A stretch of DNA of 64,000 bases, taken from an uncultured Collinsella sp. (GTDB lineage Bacteria > Actinomycetota > Coriobacteriia > Coriobacteriales > Coriobacteriaceae). A program made the translations under genes and the position numbers. The stretch is taken from contig CALFDJ010000001.1 of NCBI GenBank assembly GCA_937950325.1, positions 1 through 64,000 of the forward strand, given 5' to 3'. This document shows, in pieces, positions 1 through 8,290 of this stretch. Numbering within the stretch: the first letter of the stretch is position 1; each line of letters starts with the position of its first letter. The notes beneath the pieces were generated by a model. The model was not told the DNA's origin and ran no database searches. It was given only the letters and a program-made list of their open reading frames with translations.

Positions 1-8
1 AAAGGGCG

Positions 9-30
9 GAGGCGGGGCATGCCCCGCCTC
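9..30. terminator. perfect GC palindrome, likely terminator
   Basis: A perfect 22-bp palindrome (GAGGCGGGGCAT and its complement) lies 35 bp past the end of the antitoxin-like gene on the minus strand. Read in that direction it is followed by CGCCCTTT at the window edge, so it can act as that gene's terminator. A gene to the left of the window could share it. Confidence 0.5.
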
Positions 31-65
31 TTACACCACATCTCTGTGCGCTACCCGGAGGGTGA

Positions 66-332
66 CTAGGCAATCATCGCATCGAGTATGATGAGCTCCC
101 TGAGTCGTTCCGTACGTGTTTGCCCATGGCGCTTTGCTTTTGCATCAAACGCTTCAAGAACCGATTCGCCCACACGTGCTGATAAAACGACGCTCGGCTC
201 ATCAGAGATTGGTGGCCTTCCCAACTTGATGGTGCGACCCTTCGGCCACTCATCTTTTTCGTAGGCTTCCGCGGTTTTCTCCAACTCTCCAGGGGCAAAT
301 CCCATCATCTTTTCGAGCTGCTTAGCATCCAT
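66..332 (-). CDS. ribbon-helix-helix antitoxin-like protein
   Basis: This 88-residue protein resembles CopG/RHH-type antitoxins. The N-terminal half is charged and acidic. After a GRPP motif (about residues 38-41) comes a beta strand (VVLSARV) and an amphipathic helix rich in Lys and Arg, the usual order of an RHH DNA-binding fold. The ATG at 332 was chosen because an AGGAGG sits 6-7 bases upstream; a longer TTG frame reaches 407 but lacks a ribosome site. Two inverted repeats upstream (386-410) look like its own operator. No toxin gene follows before the left edge: only 65 bp and a hairpin remain. It may therefore be a solitary antitoxin or an orphan regulator. The family call is from pattern only. 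Confidence 0.6.
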   Translation of the reverse strand: MDAKQLEKMMGFAPGELEKTAEAYEKDEWPKGRTIKLGRPPISDEPSVVLSARVGESVLEAFDAKAKRHGQTRTERLRELIILDAMIA

Positions 333-385
333 GGCGCCTCCTATCGATCGACATAATGTCGAGCGCCGGTTCTCGGATTCTCTTT

Positions 386-410
386 TTGTATACAATTTTG
401 TAGACAAAAA
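386..410. promoter_or_regulatory. probable autoregulatory operator
   Basis: A perfect TTGTATACAA palindrome (386-395) is followed at once by TTTTGT-AG-ACAAAA (396-409), another inverted repeat. They lie 54-78 bp upstream of the RHH gene start, in AT-rich DNA suited to a promoter. Antitoxins of this type usually repress their own promoter through such paired sites; that role here is inference. Confidence 0.5.
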
Positions 411-608
411 TACAAGCAGTTCATCGGGCTAATTAGCTTGTTTTGACCTGCCTGTTCGATAGGAAATGAGCATTGACGGCTTCGATACTCCTTTGCTTTT
501 CAGCTTGGAATTTGGATGCTCATTGAACTTCCGGAGGGGAGCCCTTTATTAAGCTATTGAGATTCTGGGCAGGAGCTCTCACTGGTCTTCGGTAATGGGG
601 CCAGCTTA

Positions 609-633
609 ATTCGCGACACAGTGTGTCGCGAAT
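609..633. repeat. 25-bp hairpin, 11-bp arms
   Basis: ATTCGCGACAC and GTGTCGCGAAT flank a 3-nt AGT centre. There is no T tract on either side, so it is not a typical terminator. It could be an operator or a small repeat; function unknown. Confidence 0.5.
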
Positions 634-728
634 GGGAGTAGTCGTTAGGTGTCCTTCAATGGCTACTCATATAAGAACGTTCAAGTGTCGGATTTTGTCA
701 TTTAGTGTCGCTCTCAGCGACTATTCTG

Positions 729-971
729 GAGGGTCGTGGTCAAAAAAAGGCAAATATGAGTACTGTTGCCATTATGGTTGCATTTATTTGCTATAAATTG
801 TAGCTCCTGATGAGATTTGTTCCCATTAAGAGCTACTTTTATTGAACATATGAGGAGAAATAACGTCGTCTGCGGACGAGTGGAACGTTGAATAGTTCCT
901 GAAGTGATCAAAATCGCTGCTACTAAACAGGTAGCAGTACTCATATTTGCCCTTTTTTGACCACAGCCCTC
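729..971. mobile_element. MITE-like element with 43-bp terminal inverted repeats
   Basis: The left end (729-770) and right end (930-971) are imperfect inverted copies over about 43 bp. The best part is 736-770 against 930-964, with 3 mismatches in 35. The interior of about 160 bp has no gene but holds a small GTAGCTC/GAGCTAC stem. Size, ends and lack of coding capacity fit a miniature inverted-repeat element. I could not see a clear target duplication. Confidence 0.5.
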
Positions 972-1063
972 TCGGAAACCTTTCCAGAGGCGTCAAACAG
1001 CCATAATCCAAAGGTCTCCTCAAACAATTAGCCGGCCAAGAGCGTCCATGACTACCAAAAAGC

Positions 1064-1118
1064 TGTACGCCAGCATCCAAAGATGTCGAAAAATGTCGAC
1101 TTTGGATGCTGGTGTACA
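1064..1118. terminator. long inverted repeat, terminator of the glutaredoxin gene
   Basis: Arms of 19 bp with one mismatch (1064-1082 and 1100-1118) flank a loop in which TGTCGA occurs twice. Read on the minus strand the stem is followed by AGCTTTTTGG, so it can terminate the glutaredoxin transcript, whose gene ends at 1166. Confidence 0.55.
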
Positions 1119-1165
1119 TGTTTGGGTCGTATGGGTTGGGGCCCTGGACGGACAGGGCGTGCGTA

Positions 1166-1411
1166 CTAGAGCAGGTTTTCCTGCACCCACGCGATGATGT
1201 CGCTCGATTCGTAGAGTGGTTTGCCGTCGATGAACAGGCAGGGAACCTGGCGTTTTCCGCCGACGGCGATGAGTGTCTGTTCGGCATCGGAATCGGTCGA
1301 GATATTGCGCTCGGGAATGGTCACGCCGTTATCGGCCAAAAAGTGCTTGACCTTTAAGCAATACGGGCAGCCGGTCATAACGTACAGCGCGAGCTCGTGA
1401 TTAGTAGCCAT
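1166..1411 (-). CDS. glutaredoxin
   Basis: This 81-residue thiol-disulfide oxidoreductase has the glutaredoxin active site CPYC near residue 15, the cis-proline turn QVPCLFIDG and a C-terminal GlySer-type region (YESSDIIAWV). Length matches classical single-domain glutaredoxins and NrdH-like proteins (about 80 residues). The ATG at 1411 has GGAG five bases upstream; a longer frame to 1450 has none. It lies 51 bp downstream of the XRE/TipAS regulator on the same strand with no terminator between, so the two may be cotranscribed. Expected role: reduction of protein disulfides or glutathione-like mixed disulfides in the cytosol. The exact electron donor cannot be told from sequence. Confidence 0.9.
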   Translation of the reverse strand: MATNHELALYVMTGCPYCLKVKHFLADNGVTIPERNISTDSDAEQTLIAVGGKRQVPCLFIDGKPLYESSDIIAWVQENLL

Positions 1412-1462
1412 AGGTCTCCAATCGGTTGAGGTTTTGATTGAAATACCCAAAGCCGCCGCGGT

Positions 1463-2290
1463 CTATGCGCGCGTCAACGAAGACTCGATGGCCTGGACCA
1501 GAAACGCCGTGGCTCCGGTGGCGCAGGGCTTGTCGTAGTAGTCAACAAAGCGCTGGTCGGCAAGATAACCGTGGGCGAGGCCCAGGTACGCCTCGTCTTG
1601 GGGCTCGCATCCCCAGTTGAGAGCAATCCAGCGACGATGCATCGCGACAAGCTTACGAGCCTCGTTGCTCTCTGGGTCGCCAATGCCCATGGCAATTGAG
1701 AGCTGGCCCAGAATAGCGCGTTCAAGTTCTTTCATGTCGCTCCATATCTGAGGGTCCATGTCCAGCAGTGCTTCGTTTGCTGCGTCGATCGCCTCGTCGC
1801 CGTAGCGCTTCCGGGCTTCGGCGCCGTAGCGCTCCTCGTTTTCCTGCACGGTGCGCCAGCGCTCCAGTTGCGGCAGGACGGCGCCCATGAGCGAGACGGC
1901 TTCGTCGAGCGACATGCCGGTGTTTTGCGCCAGCCGTGGGGCACAGTCCTCGATCATCGCCTCCATCGTGGTCTCGTAGGTGTACTTGCCGTGGTCGTAG
2001 CACCACTTGCAGTAATGGTCGGTCGCGGTGCCCGCAGCATCGGTGCCGCAGTCGTCGGGCGTGAGTGTCATGCCGCAGCTCTGGCAATAGTGTTCGGGCA
2101 TTTCGAGCAGGTGAGACAGGGGTTCTCCGGTTACGGCTGCAATGAGCTTCATCATGTCGATGCCCGGTGTGACCTCGCCACGCTCCCAACGGCTGACGGC
2201 TTGGCGTGTGACGAAGAGCTTGGCGGCGAGCTGCTCCTGGGTAAGGTGATGGGCGCGACGGACGGCGATGAGCTTTTCTGCAAAGGCCAT
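1463..2290 (-). CDS. XRE regulator with zinc ribbon and TipAS-type ligand domain
   Basis: Three parts are visible in 275 residues. Residues 1-60 are a Cro/CI-type helix-turn-helix (LTQEQLAAKL, VTRQAVSRWERG). Residues 68-100 form a zinc-ribbon-like segment with CQSCGM and later CKWCYDHG. The remainder resembles the TipAS antibiotic-recognition domain (ending in DQRFVDYYDKPCATGATAFL), which in TipA and Mta binds drugs or thiopeptides. The usual TipAS partner is a MerR-type domain, so the XRE pairing is unusual but seen in Firmicutes and actinobacteria. RBS AAAGGAG precedes the ATG. It probably controls nearby or distant transport or stress genes in response to a hydrophobic ligand; the ligand is unknown. 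Confidence 0.8.
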   Translation of the reverse strand: MAFAEKLIAVRRAHHLTQEQLAAKLFVTRQAVSRWERGEVTPGIDMMKLIAAVTGEPLSHLLEMPEHYCQSCGMTLTPDDCGTDAAGTATDHYCKWCYDHGKYTYETTMEAMIEDCAPRLAQNTGMSLDEAVSLMGAVLPQLERWRTVQENEERYGAEARKRYGDEAIDAANEALLDMDPQIWSDMKELERAILGQLSIAMGIGDPESNEARKLVAMHRRWIALNWGCEPQDEAYLGLAHGYLADQRFVDYYDKPCATGATAFLVQAIESSLTRA

Positions 2291-2417
2291 AGCGGCTCCT
2301 TTCTGCTGGTTGATGGCTTAAGCATACGCGGCAGCAGGTGCCCTTCCAAGCAACCGTTGGTTGCACGACGGAGGACCGCGGCGAAGAATTGCGCGCAACG
2401 CCCCACGCCTCCATGCC

Positions 2418-2432
2418 GTACAATGACCGGCA
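2418..2432 (+). promoter_or_regulatory. -10 box placed for a leaderless trmO transcript
   Basis: TACAAT at 2418-2423 is followed eight bases later by ATG (2432). Transcription starting 6-8 bases after the -10 would begin at or next to the start codon. No Shine-Dalgarno sequence is seen. This supports a leaderless mRNA. Confidence 0.5.
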
Positions 2433-3169
2433 TGGAACCTATCGCACGCATACATACCGACCTGCCGCAGAAGTTCGGCATTCCGCGCAACAGCTTTTTG
2501 GCGCCCCATCTGCAGGGACGCATCGTCTTTGAACCGGAATTTGCCTCCAACGCAGCAGTTGAGGGTCTGGATTCCTTCTCTCACCTGTGGCTGCTGTGGC
2601 GTTTCGAAAACGGAACGCCCGGCGGCACGGCTAAGGACATAGCTGCCGATGCCAAGTCGCAGGACAGGTTCGGCACCAACGCAAAATGGTCGAAGACCGT
2701 GCGCCCGCCGCGTCTGGGCGGAGTCGAGCGCGTGGGCGTGTTTGCCACACGCAGCCCGTTTCGCCCGAATCCCATTGGGCTTACCTGCGTCAAGCTCGAT
2801 CGTGTCGAGCTCACCGACGATGGCCCCATCATTCATGTGCTGGGGGCCGATCTGCGCGACGGCACGCCCATCTACGACATTAAGCCCTATATTCCGTTCG
2901 CGGATTGCCACCCGGATGCGACCGGCGGCTGGATTGAGGGTGCTCCGTGGCAAGAGCTCGATGTTGAGTTCCCGCAAGCGCTTCAAGACATGGTCCCGCC
3001 TGCAAAGCTTCCCGGCTTGGTCGAGGTCCTTCGCCAAGATCCGCGCCGCGCAGGCAGCAAGCACGAGCCAAACCGCGTCTATCATCTGGCCTACGCCGGG
3101 CTCGACATATCTTTTACGGTCGATAAAACCCAGCTAACCGTAGTCGCCGTCAACGACGCGCGAGACTAA
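2432..3169 (+). CDS. trmO: tRNA (N6-threonylcarbamoyl-A37) N6-methyltransferase, TrmO/TsaA family
   Basis: TrmO uses S-adenosylmethionine to methylate t6A at position 37 of threonine tRNAs. The protein (about 245 residues) begins with a strand ending in ARIHTDLPQKFGIPRN and carries the family signature VGVFATRSPFRPNPIGL around residue 108, plus the DGTPIYDIKPYIPFAD motif. The C-terminal part is a second small domain, as in the Escherichia coli enzyme. The start is set at the second ATG (2432) because a -10 box overlaps the first (2423). It is divergent from the XRE/TipAS gene, with about 140 bp between them. Confidence 0.9.
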   Translation: MEPIARIHTDLPQKFGIPRNSFLAPHLQGRIVFEPEFASNAAVEGLDSFSHLWLLWRFENGTPGGTAKDIAADAKSQDRFGTNAKWSKTVRPPRLGGVERVGVFATRSPFRPNPIGLTCVKLDRVELTDDGPIIHVLGADLRDGTPIYDIKPYIPFADCHPDATGGWIEGAPWQELDVEFPQALQDMVPPAKLPGLVEVLRQDPRRAGSKHEPNRVYHLAYAGLDISFTVDKTQLTVVAVNDARD

Positions 3170-3280
3170 CCAGCCATCCGTCCGCACCCGTCAAATTAAG
3201 CGCCAAACCCCGCGCCAAAACCGCCCGTGCTGGTGGACAATAACGCCTACCAAAACAATCACTTTGCACGGGAGCTCAGC

Positions 3281-4495
3281 ATGAAATACGACTTTAGCTC
3301 GCTTATCGACCGCCACGGCATGGACTCCATCGCCGTTGACTCTTGGGGTGAGATCCCCGGTATGGCTCCGAACGCACCCGACGAGGGCTTCGACCTCATT
3401 CCCATGTGGGTGGCCGACATGAACTTCGCCACGGTGCCCACGGTTCAGGAGTACATCATCAAGCGCGCTCAGCACCCCATGTTTGGCTACTTCAATCCGC
3501 GTCCCGAGTACTTCGACCGCATCATCGAATGGCAGAGCCGTCGCAACGGCGTTGAGGACTTGGCGCCGGAGCATATCGGCTACGAAAACGGCGTGCTGGG
3601 CGGTGTCGTGTCGACACTGCGCGCGTATGTCCAGCCGGGCGATGCGGTGCTGGTCCATAGCCCCACCTACATTGGTTTTACCAAGTCTATCGAAGCCGCG
3701 GGTTATCGTATTGTCCACAGCCCGCTTAAACTTGACGACCAGGGCGTGTGGCGCATGGACTTTGAGGACATGGAGCGCAAACTCGCCCAAAACCACATCC
3801 ATGCCGCGGTGTTCTGCTCGCCGCACAATCCCTGCGGCCGCGTATGGGAGCGCGACGAGATCGAGCGCGCCATGGACATTTATCGCCAGCACGATTGCGT
3901 GGTGATCTCGGACGAGATTTGGTCCGATATCATCCTGCCGGGACACAAGCATATTCCGACGCAGTCGGTAAGCGAGGACGCCCGCATGCGCACGGTTGCC
4001 CTCTATGCGCCCAGCAAGACGTTCAACCTGGCGGGCCTGGTCGGCAGCTACCACATCATCTATAACGAGACGCTGCGCGACCGCGTGTGCGCCGTGTCCG
4101 ACAAGACCCACTACAACGAGATGAACGTCCTCTCTATGCATGCGCTTATCGGTGCCTACCAGCCGCAGGGCTACGAGTGGGTGGACGAGCTCAACCAGGT
4201 GCTTGCCGGCAATATCGAGTACTTCTGCAATTACGTGGACGAGCATTTTGAGGGCGTGTCCTATTCGCGTCCGCAGGGCACGTACATGGTGTTTCTGGAC
4301 TGCACCGAGTGGTGCCGCGAGCATGGCCGCGATATTCAGTGGCTGCTCGACGAGGGGGCGCGCGTAGGCGTGGGATATCAGGACGGCCGCCCGTTCCACG
4401 GGCCCTGCCACATTCGCGTGAATCTGGCGCTGCCGCTTTCGCGCGTAAGGGAAGCGTGCGACCGCCTGGACCGCTACGTTTTTAATGCACGGTAA
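3281..4495 (+). CDS. PatB/MalY-type cystathionine beta-lyase (PLP enzyme)
   Basis: This 404-residue fold-type I PLP enzyme belongs to the MalY/PatB branch, which cleaves C-S bonds in cystathionine, cysteine or related sulfur compounds. Visible marks are the N-terminal IPMWVADMNF motif, YENGVLGGV, SPHNPCGR, VVISDEIWSD (the Asp that pairs with PLP) and APSKTFNLAG, whose Lys should bind PLP. The ATG at 3281 has GGGAG upstream; the frame extends further but without a site. It stands alone between trmO and the sensor genes. In gut bacteria such lyases release hydrogen sulfide or break down cystathionine; which substrate applies here is not visible. Confidence 0.88.
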   Translation: MKYDFSSLIDRHGMDSIAVDSWGEIPGMAPNAPDEGFDLIPMWVADMNFATVPTVQEYIIKRAQHPMFGYFNPRPEYFDRIIEWQSRRNGVEDLAPEHIGYENGVLGGVVSTLRAYVQPGDAVLVHSPTYIGFTKSIEAAGYRIVHSPLKLDDQGVWRMDFEDMERKLAQNHIHAAVFCSPHNPCGRVWERDEIERAMDIYRQHDCVVISDEIWSDIILPGHKHIPTQSVSEDARMRTVALYAPSKTFNLAGLVGSYHIIYNETLRDRVCAVSDKTHYNEMNVLSMHALIGAYQPQGYEWVDELNQVLAGNIEYFCNYVDEHFEGVSYSRPQGTYMVFLDCTEWCREHGRDIQWLLDEGARVGVGYQDGRPFHGPCHIRVNLALPLSRVREACDRLDRYVFNAR

Positions 4496-4506
4496 GCGTG
4501 CGCTGC

Positions 4507-4546
4507 ATGCGGGGTCTTCTGCCAAGTCGGCCGGAAGGCCCCGCAT
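4507..4546 (+). terminator. hairpin after the PatB gene
   Basis: About 14 bp of stem (ATGCGGGGTCTTC with GGAAGGCCCCGCAT, one G-T pair) starts 11 bp after the stop codon. There is no T tract, so termination would be weak or factor-assisted. Confidence 0.5.
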
Positions 4547-4639
4547 GGTAAAACGTCTGTAACCATTGGGTACTCGTGTGGTTTTGTTTGCTATTATCTT
4601 TAACCATTTCAGTCTGTAAACAGGATCGTCTGGAGTTCG

Positions 4640-5509
4640 ATGAAAAGACCCCGTCGCTCGGCTGCCATTTCGTTGTTTGTCGCGCTTGCAGTGGCGAGCG
4701 CCTTTGTCATAGCGATGGCCGGCTGTTCCGGGCACAATGACGAAGCCTCGACGCCAGAATCAAAAGTCCCGGACGCCTCGCAGGCCAAAGACGACAACCT
4801 TAAGACGCTCAACGTCGGCAGTGACCTCTATCCACCGTTTGTGTATACCGACGAGTACGGCGATATCGTTGGCCTGGACGTCGAGATATTAACCGAGGCT
4901 TTGGCCCGCATTGGTTACAAGCCAAAATACCAGATGATCGATTGGGAAAAGAAGAAAGAGCTGCTGGCGAGCGGCGAACTCGATTGTGTCATGGGCAGCT
5001 TTAGTATGACGGGTCGCGAAAACGAATATCGTTGGGCCGGCCCGTACCTTGCGAGCCGCCAGGTGGTCGCGGTCGATCCCCAGAGCGATATCTACACGCT
5101 TGCCGATCTTGAGGATAAGATCGTGGCGGTTCAGTCCACCACCAAGCCCGAGGGCATTTTGCTCAATCGCACAAATGAAAACGTTCCGCAGATCAAGGAG
5201 CTCTACAGCTTTTCGGACGGTTCATATCTGAACCCGGCGCTCGTCGAGGGCCTGGTCGACGCTATCGCCGCGCATGAGTCCTCGTTCCTCACCTACGAAA
5301 AAGACTATGGTGTGACATATCGCATTTTGGATGAGCCGCTGCTAGAGGTTGGTTTGGGCACCGCTTTCGATATCAACGATACGCGCGGCATCGACGTCAA
5401 GCTCACTCATGCCTACCAAGAAATGCTTGCCGATGGCACCATGGAACGCCTAGTGTCAAAGTACTTTGATGACCCTTCGCCATTTTTGAATATGGAGGGC
5501 CTGTCATGA
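4640..5509 (+). CDS. family 3 solute-binding lipoprotein, sensor partner of the next kinase
   Basis: This 289-residue protein has a signal peptide ending in a lipobox-like MAGC (Cys near residue 30), so it should be a lipid-anchored exported protein. The mature part is a family 3 amino-acid-binding fold: NVGSDLYPPFVYTDEYG, LDVEI, DCVMGSFSMTGRE. No ABC permease or ATPase follows. Instead its TGA overlaps the ATG of a hybrid histidine kinase (ATGA at 5506-5509), so it probably binds a ligand and presents it to that kinase. A GGAG lies four bases before the start and a TATTAT -10 box is at 4592-4597. Ligand unknown. Confidence 0.85.
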   Translation: MKRPRRSAAISLFVALAVASAFVIAMAGCSGHNDEASTPESKVPDASQAKDDNLKTLNVGSDLYPPFVYTDEYGDIVGLDVEILTEALARIGYKPKYQMIDWEKKKELLASGELDCVMGSFSMTGRENEYRWAGPYLASRQVVAVDPQSDIYTLADLEDKIVAVQSTTKPEGILLNRTNENVPQIKELYSFSDGSYLNPALVEGLVDAIAAHESSFLTYEKDYGVTYRILDEPLLEVGLGTAFDINDTRGIDVKLTHAYQEMLADGTMERLVSKYFDDPSPFLNMEGLS

Positions 5510-7698
5510 TCGATGCGCCCGACCACGCCGCTCAGGAGCGGGACAATCGTTCGACAGGGGCATGGCTCCTTGTCGCTCTGCTGGGGATAGCGCTCTCGGT
5601 TGTTGCCGGCATGATGAGCTACGGTTACACGACGGCCCAAGCCGAGCAGCGCTTTGCCGACGTTGTCGATTACGTGGCGACGCAGAGCCTTTCCTACGAC
5701 GCGTTCAACAGCGCCTATGCGACCAAAAACCTGATTCGCGTTATGGAGATTGCCGGAGAGGCTGCTCGCGATATGGAGCGCGACGGTTCGGTGGATAACG
5801 CCATGCTGGAGCAATACGCCGACCAGTTCAACGTGAGCGCGCTGATTGTGACGGATGCATCGGGCAATTTGGTGTCCGAGTCCTCGACGGGCGATGTGGG
5901 CTACGGGTCGCTCGCTACGTATCTCAAGGAAGCGCCCGTGCTGGAGGTGGCAACTCATCCGCTTAAGTCCTATACCGCCCGCATTACGCTTGCGGATGAT
6001 TCGGTCGCAGACATTGGCTGCGTGACTCGGCAGGATGGCGAGGGTATCGTTATCGCGGTAAGGCATCAGAGCGCGAAGGCGGTTGCAAGCAATACGCTCA
6101 AACTGCAGAGTTTGCTCGAAGGCTATGAAACCATCGATAGCGGCAATATCGTGATCGAAAGCGACGGCAAGGTCGTTGCGACCAATGCCGTTGAACCCAC
6201 CGTATTGGGCGTGTTCGATCTGCCTGCGACGGACGTCTTCATTGTCGATGGTATTAAGGATCGATGCCTGGCTGGTAAGGTCAGATTGGTTAACGCCGAC
6301 GGCGAGTGGTATTTGGGCACATTTGGAAAAGCGCACAAATTCTATGTGTACACCTATGCCTCGGCGCAGCGCTACTTTGAGGTTGTCGCGGCTGTTGCTG
6401 CCGGCGTGCTGGCGCTCTACAGCGGTGTTATAGCCGTTGTTGTGATGGTGCGTCGCCGCGCTGATCGTCGACGTTTGACGGACTTGCTGCAGCAGGAGCG
6501 CGACTATGGAGACAAGCTGGCAAAGGCGGCGCGTGAGGCCTCGTCTGCCAACTCGGCAAAGACGGAGTTTCTGCGTCGCATGAGCCACGATCTGCGCACG
6601 CCCATCAACGGCATTCGCGGCATGGTCGAGGTTGGCGATGCCAATGCGGACGATCTGCAAAAGCAGACTGAGTGCCGCTCAAAAATCTGGACGGCATCGG
6701 GACTGCTGCTCGACCTTGCCAACGAGGCACTCGATATGAGTCGCCTGGAGAGCGGGCAGGTCGACCTGGAGCTTGTTCCCACAAACTTGGTGACCCTCAA
6801 CCACGAGGTACGCGATATTCTGGAGCGCCAGGCCGAGGAGCGTCTGGTGACAATTATCTGCGACCAGCAGACGCTTAATCATCCCTATGCGCGGGTGAGC
6901 GTGACGCACCTCAAGCGCTTGTTGCTCAATATTGCCGGTAATGCCGTCAAGTACAACCGCCAGGGCGGATATGTTCGCCTGGTGTGCCGCGAGGTGGAGC
7001 CAGCGGATGGCGTCCCCGTCTATGAATACACGATCGCCGACAACGGTATTGGCATGAGCGAGGAGTTCCAACAGCACCTCTACGAGCCGTTTTGCCGCGA
7101 GGAGCAGCAGGTGGAAGGCGCTTCATCGGGAACTGGCCTGGGCGCGCCTATCGCAAAACAGCTGGTGGAGCTTATGGACGGAACCATGAGCTTTACGAGC
7201 GTCTTGGGGCAGGGGACGACGTTTACCATCCGCCTGCCGTTCGAGAAATGCAAGCGCTCCGAGATTCCTCAGGCAGTTCGCGCGGATGCGGGCGATGGCG
7301 ATGCGCTCCAGGGCTCGCGCGTTTTGCTCGTAGAGGATAACGATCTGAATGCCGAGATCGCGCAGTTTACGCTCAGCCGTGCCGGTGCCGTCGTGACGCA
7401 TGCTAAGGATGGCGAGTCTGCCGTTGAGGCGTTTGCCGCGAGCGCACCGCACGAGTACGACGTGGTGTTGATGGACATCATGATGCCTGGCATCGATGGC
7501 CTTGAGGCCACGCGTCAGATTCGAGCGCTCGATCGCGAGGATGCCGCGACCACGCCGATTATCGCCGTGAGTGCCAATGCCTTTGCCGACGACCGCAGAC
7601 TTTCGCGCGAGGCGGGCATGGACGCGCACCTGAGTAAACCCGTGAGCTCGCAGGAGCTCGTTGAGGCGCTTGCGCACATAGCCGCCGACGCTTCATAA
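5506..7698 (+). CDS. hybrid sensor histidine kinase with C-terminal receiver
   Basis: This 730-residue membrane kinase has TM1 at about 19-40, an extracellular sensor of roughly 240 residues, TM2 at about 290-312, HisKA with the phospho-accepting His361 in MSHDLRTPINGI, an ATPase domain (NAVKYNRQGG, ADNGIGMS, GTGLGAPI) and a receiver from about 606 with Asp657 in LMDIMMPG and the conserved SKP. There is no histidine phosphotransfer domain and no DNA-binding output; the phosphorelay must leave to a protein not in this window. Translation is coupled to the upstream lipoprotein by a 4-base overlap. A strong palindrome after the stop ends the unit. Confidence 0.92.
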   Translation: MIDAPDHAAQERDNRSTGAWLLVALLGIALSVVAGMMSYGYTTAQAEQRFADVVDYVATQSLSYDAFNSAYATKNLIRVMEIAGEAARDMERDGSVDNAMLEQYADQFNVSALIVTDASGNLVSESSTGDVGYGSLATYLKEAPVLEVATHPLKSYTARITLADDSVADIGCVTRQDGEGIVIAVRHQSAKAVASNTLKLQSLLEGYETIDSGNIVIESDGKVVATNAVEPTVLGVFDLPATDVFIVDGIKDRCLAGKVRLVNADGEWYLGTFGKAHKFYVYTYASAQRYFEVVAAVAAGVLALYSGVIAVVVMVRRRADRRRLTDLLQQERDYGDKLAKAAREASSANSAKTEFLRRMSHDLRTPINGIRGMVEVGDANADDLQKQTECRSKIWTASGLLLDLANEALDMSRLESGQVDLELVPTNLVTLNHEVRDILERQAEERLVTIICDQQTLNHPYARVSVTHLKRLLLNIAGNAVKYNRQGGYVRLVCREVEPADGVPVYEYTIADNGIGMSEEFQQHLYEPFCREEQQVEGASSGTGLGAPIAKQLVELMDGTMSFTSVLGQGTTFTIRLPFEKCKRSEIPQAVRADAGDGDALQGSRVLLVEDNDLNAEIAQFTLSRAGAVVTHAKDGESAVEAFAASAPHEYDVVLMDIMMPGIDGLEATRQIRALDREDAATTPIIAVSANAFADDRRLSREAGMDAHLSKPVSSQELVEALAHIAADAS

Positions 7699-7700
7699 GC

Positions 7701-7740
7701 ATATGGCCCGGTTCCAAGGTGGGTTGGAACCGGGCCATAT
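7701..7740. terminator. bidirectional terminator
   Basis: Perfect 17-bp arms (7701-7717 and 7724-7740) around GGTGGG lie between the convergent kinase and flavin-barrel genes. Confidence 0.75.
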
Positions 7741-7768
7741 TGCCATTTGTGACGCCTGTTCTTGAGGC

Positions 7769-8248
7769 TTACTTTTCTTGAATCTGCTTACCGCAAAGAT
7801 GCTCAATCGAGATCTCGTAAAGCTGGACGCCCTTGATGTCTTTGGCGATTTCCTCTTCGACTTCCTCGGCAGAAGGGTAGTACTTAAGGGCGAGCTGACG
7901 GACTTTGTCCTCGATAAACGCGGGGGTGTCATTCGCCAGGCGACAACGGCCAAAGACGACGGTGCTCATAACGTAGGGAGCCCAGTCGCCGTCCTGGTAC
8001 CACTCGTTGCCGTAAACGGTAAAGCAGACCTTGTCATCGCGCTTGAGTGCGTCGACCTTGTGGCCAGCCTTGGCGCCATGGAAATAAATCTTGTCGTGCT
8101 CGGCGTCAAAGAAGTAGTTGACGGGAATGGCGTACGGGTAGCCATCGTCGCCGTTGACGGCAAAGACGCCGCGCTTGCAGGTAGCGAGCAGTTCGCGCGC
8201 ATCCTCGTCGGTGATGGCGCGTTTCTTTCGACGTAAGGGCCTAAACAT
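7769..8248 (-). CDS. pyridoxamine 5'-phosphate oxidase-like flavin-binding protein
   Basis: A 159-residue split-barrel protein of the NimA/PNPOx-like group. Typical features are the N-terminal RRKKRAITDEDARELL helix, the strand GVFAVNGDDGYPYAIPVNY and HDKIYFHGAKAGHKVDAL, matching the FMN-contact region of this family. Such proteins bind FMN or heme, and some (Nim) reduce nitroimidazoles, but the family is broad. The ATG at 8248 is preceded by AGGAAG; the longer frame to 8287 is not supported. It is a single-gene unit convergent with the upstream kinase. Confidence 0.8.
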   Translation of the reverse strand: MFRPLRRKKRAITDEDARELLATCKRGVFAVNGDDGYPYAIPVNYFFDAEHDKIYFHGAKAGHKVDALKRDDKVCFTVYGNEWYQDGDWAPYVMSTVVFGRCRLANDTPAFIEDKVRQLALKYYPSAEEVEEEIAKDIKGVQLYEISIEHLCGKQIQEK

Positions 8249-8290
8249 CGTTGGCTTCCTTTCTGGTCGTGCGTGGTGGTTGAGCACAAA

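Larger units (their letters stand above)
333..1165. other. 833-bp gene-free stretch
   Basis: I see no convincing gene here; open frames on the minus strand have no ribosome site and cross the repeat structure. The stretch holds the RHH operator, a hairpin with 11-bp arms (609-619/623-633), a MITE-like element (729-971) and a long inverted repeat (1064-1118). It is more AT-rich than the flanking genes and looks like a landing zone for small repeats. Confidence 0.6.

Noticed and set aside
826..1287. 153-residue open frame on the minus strand
   Set aside because: It crosses the MITE end and the terminator hairpin and overlaps the glutaredoxin gene in another frame; no ribosome site.
3191..4735. 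514-residue open frame on the minus strand
   Set aside because: Antisense to the PatB gene and reaching into the next gene; no motif or start site.
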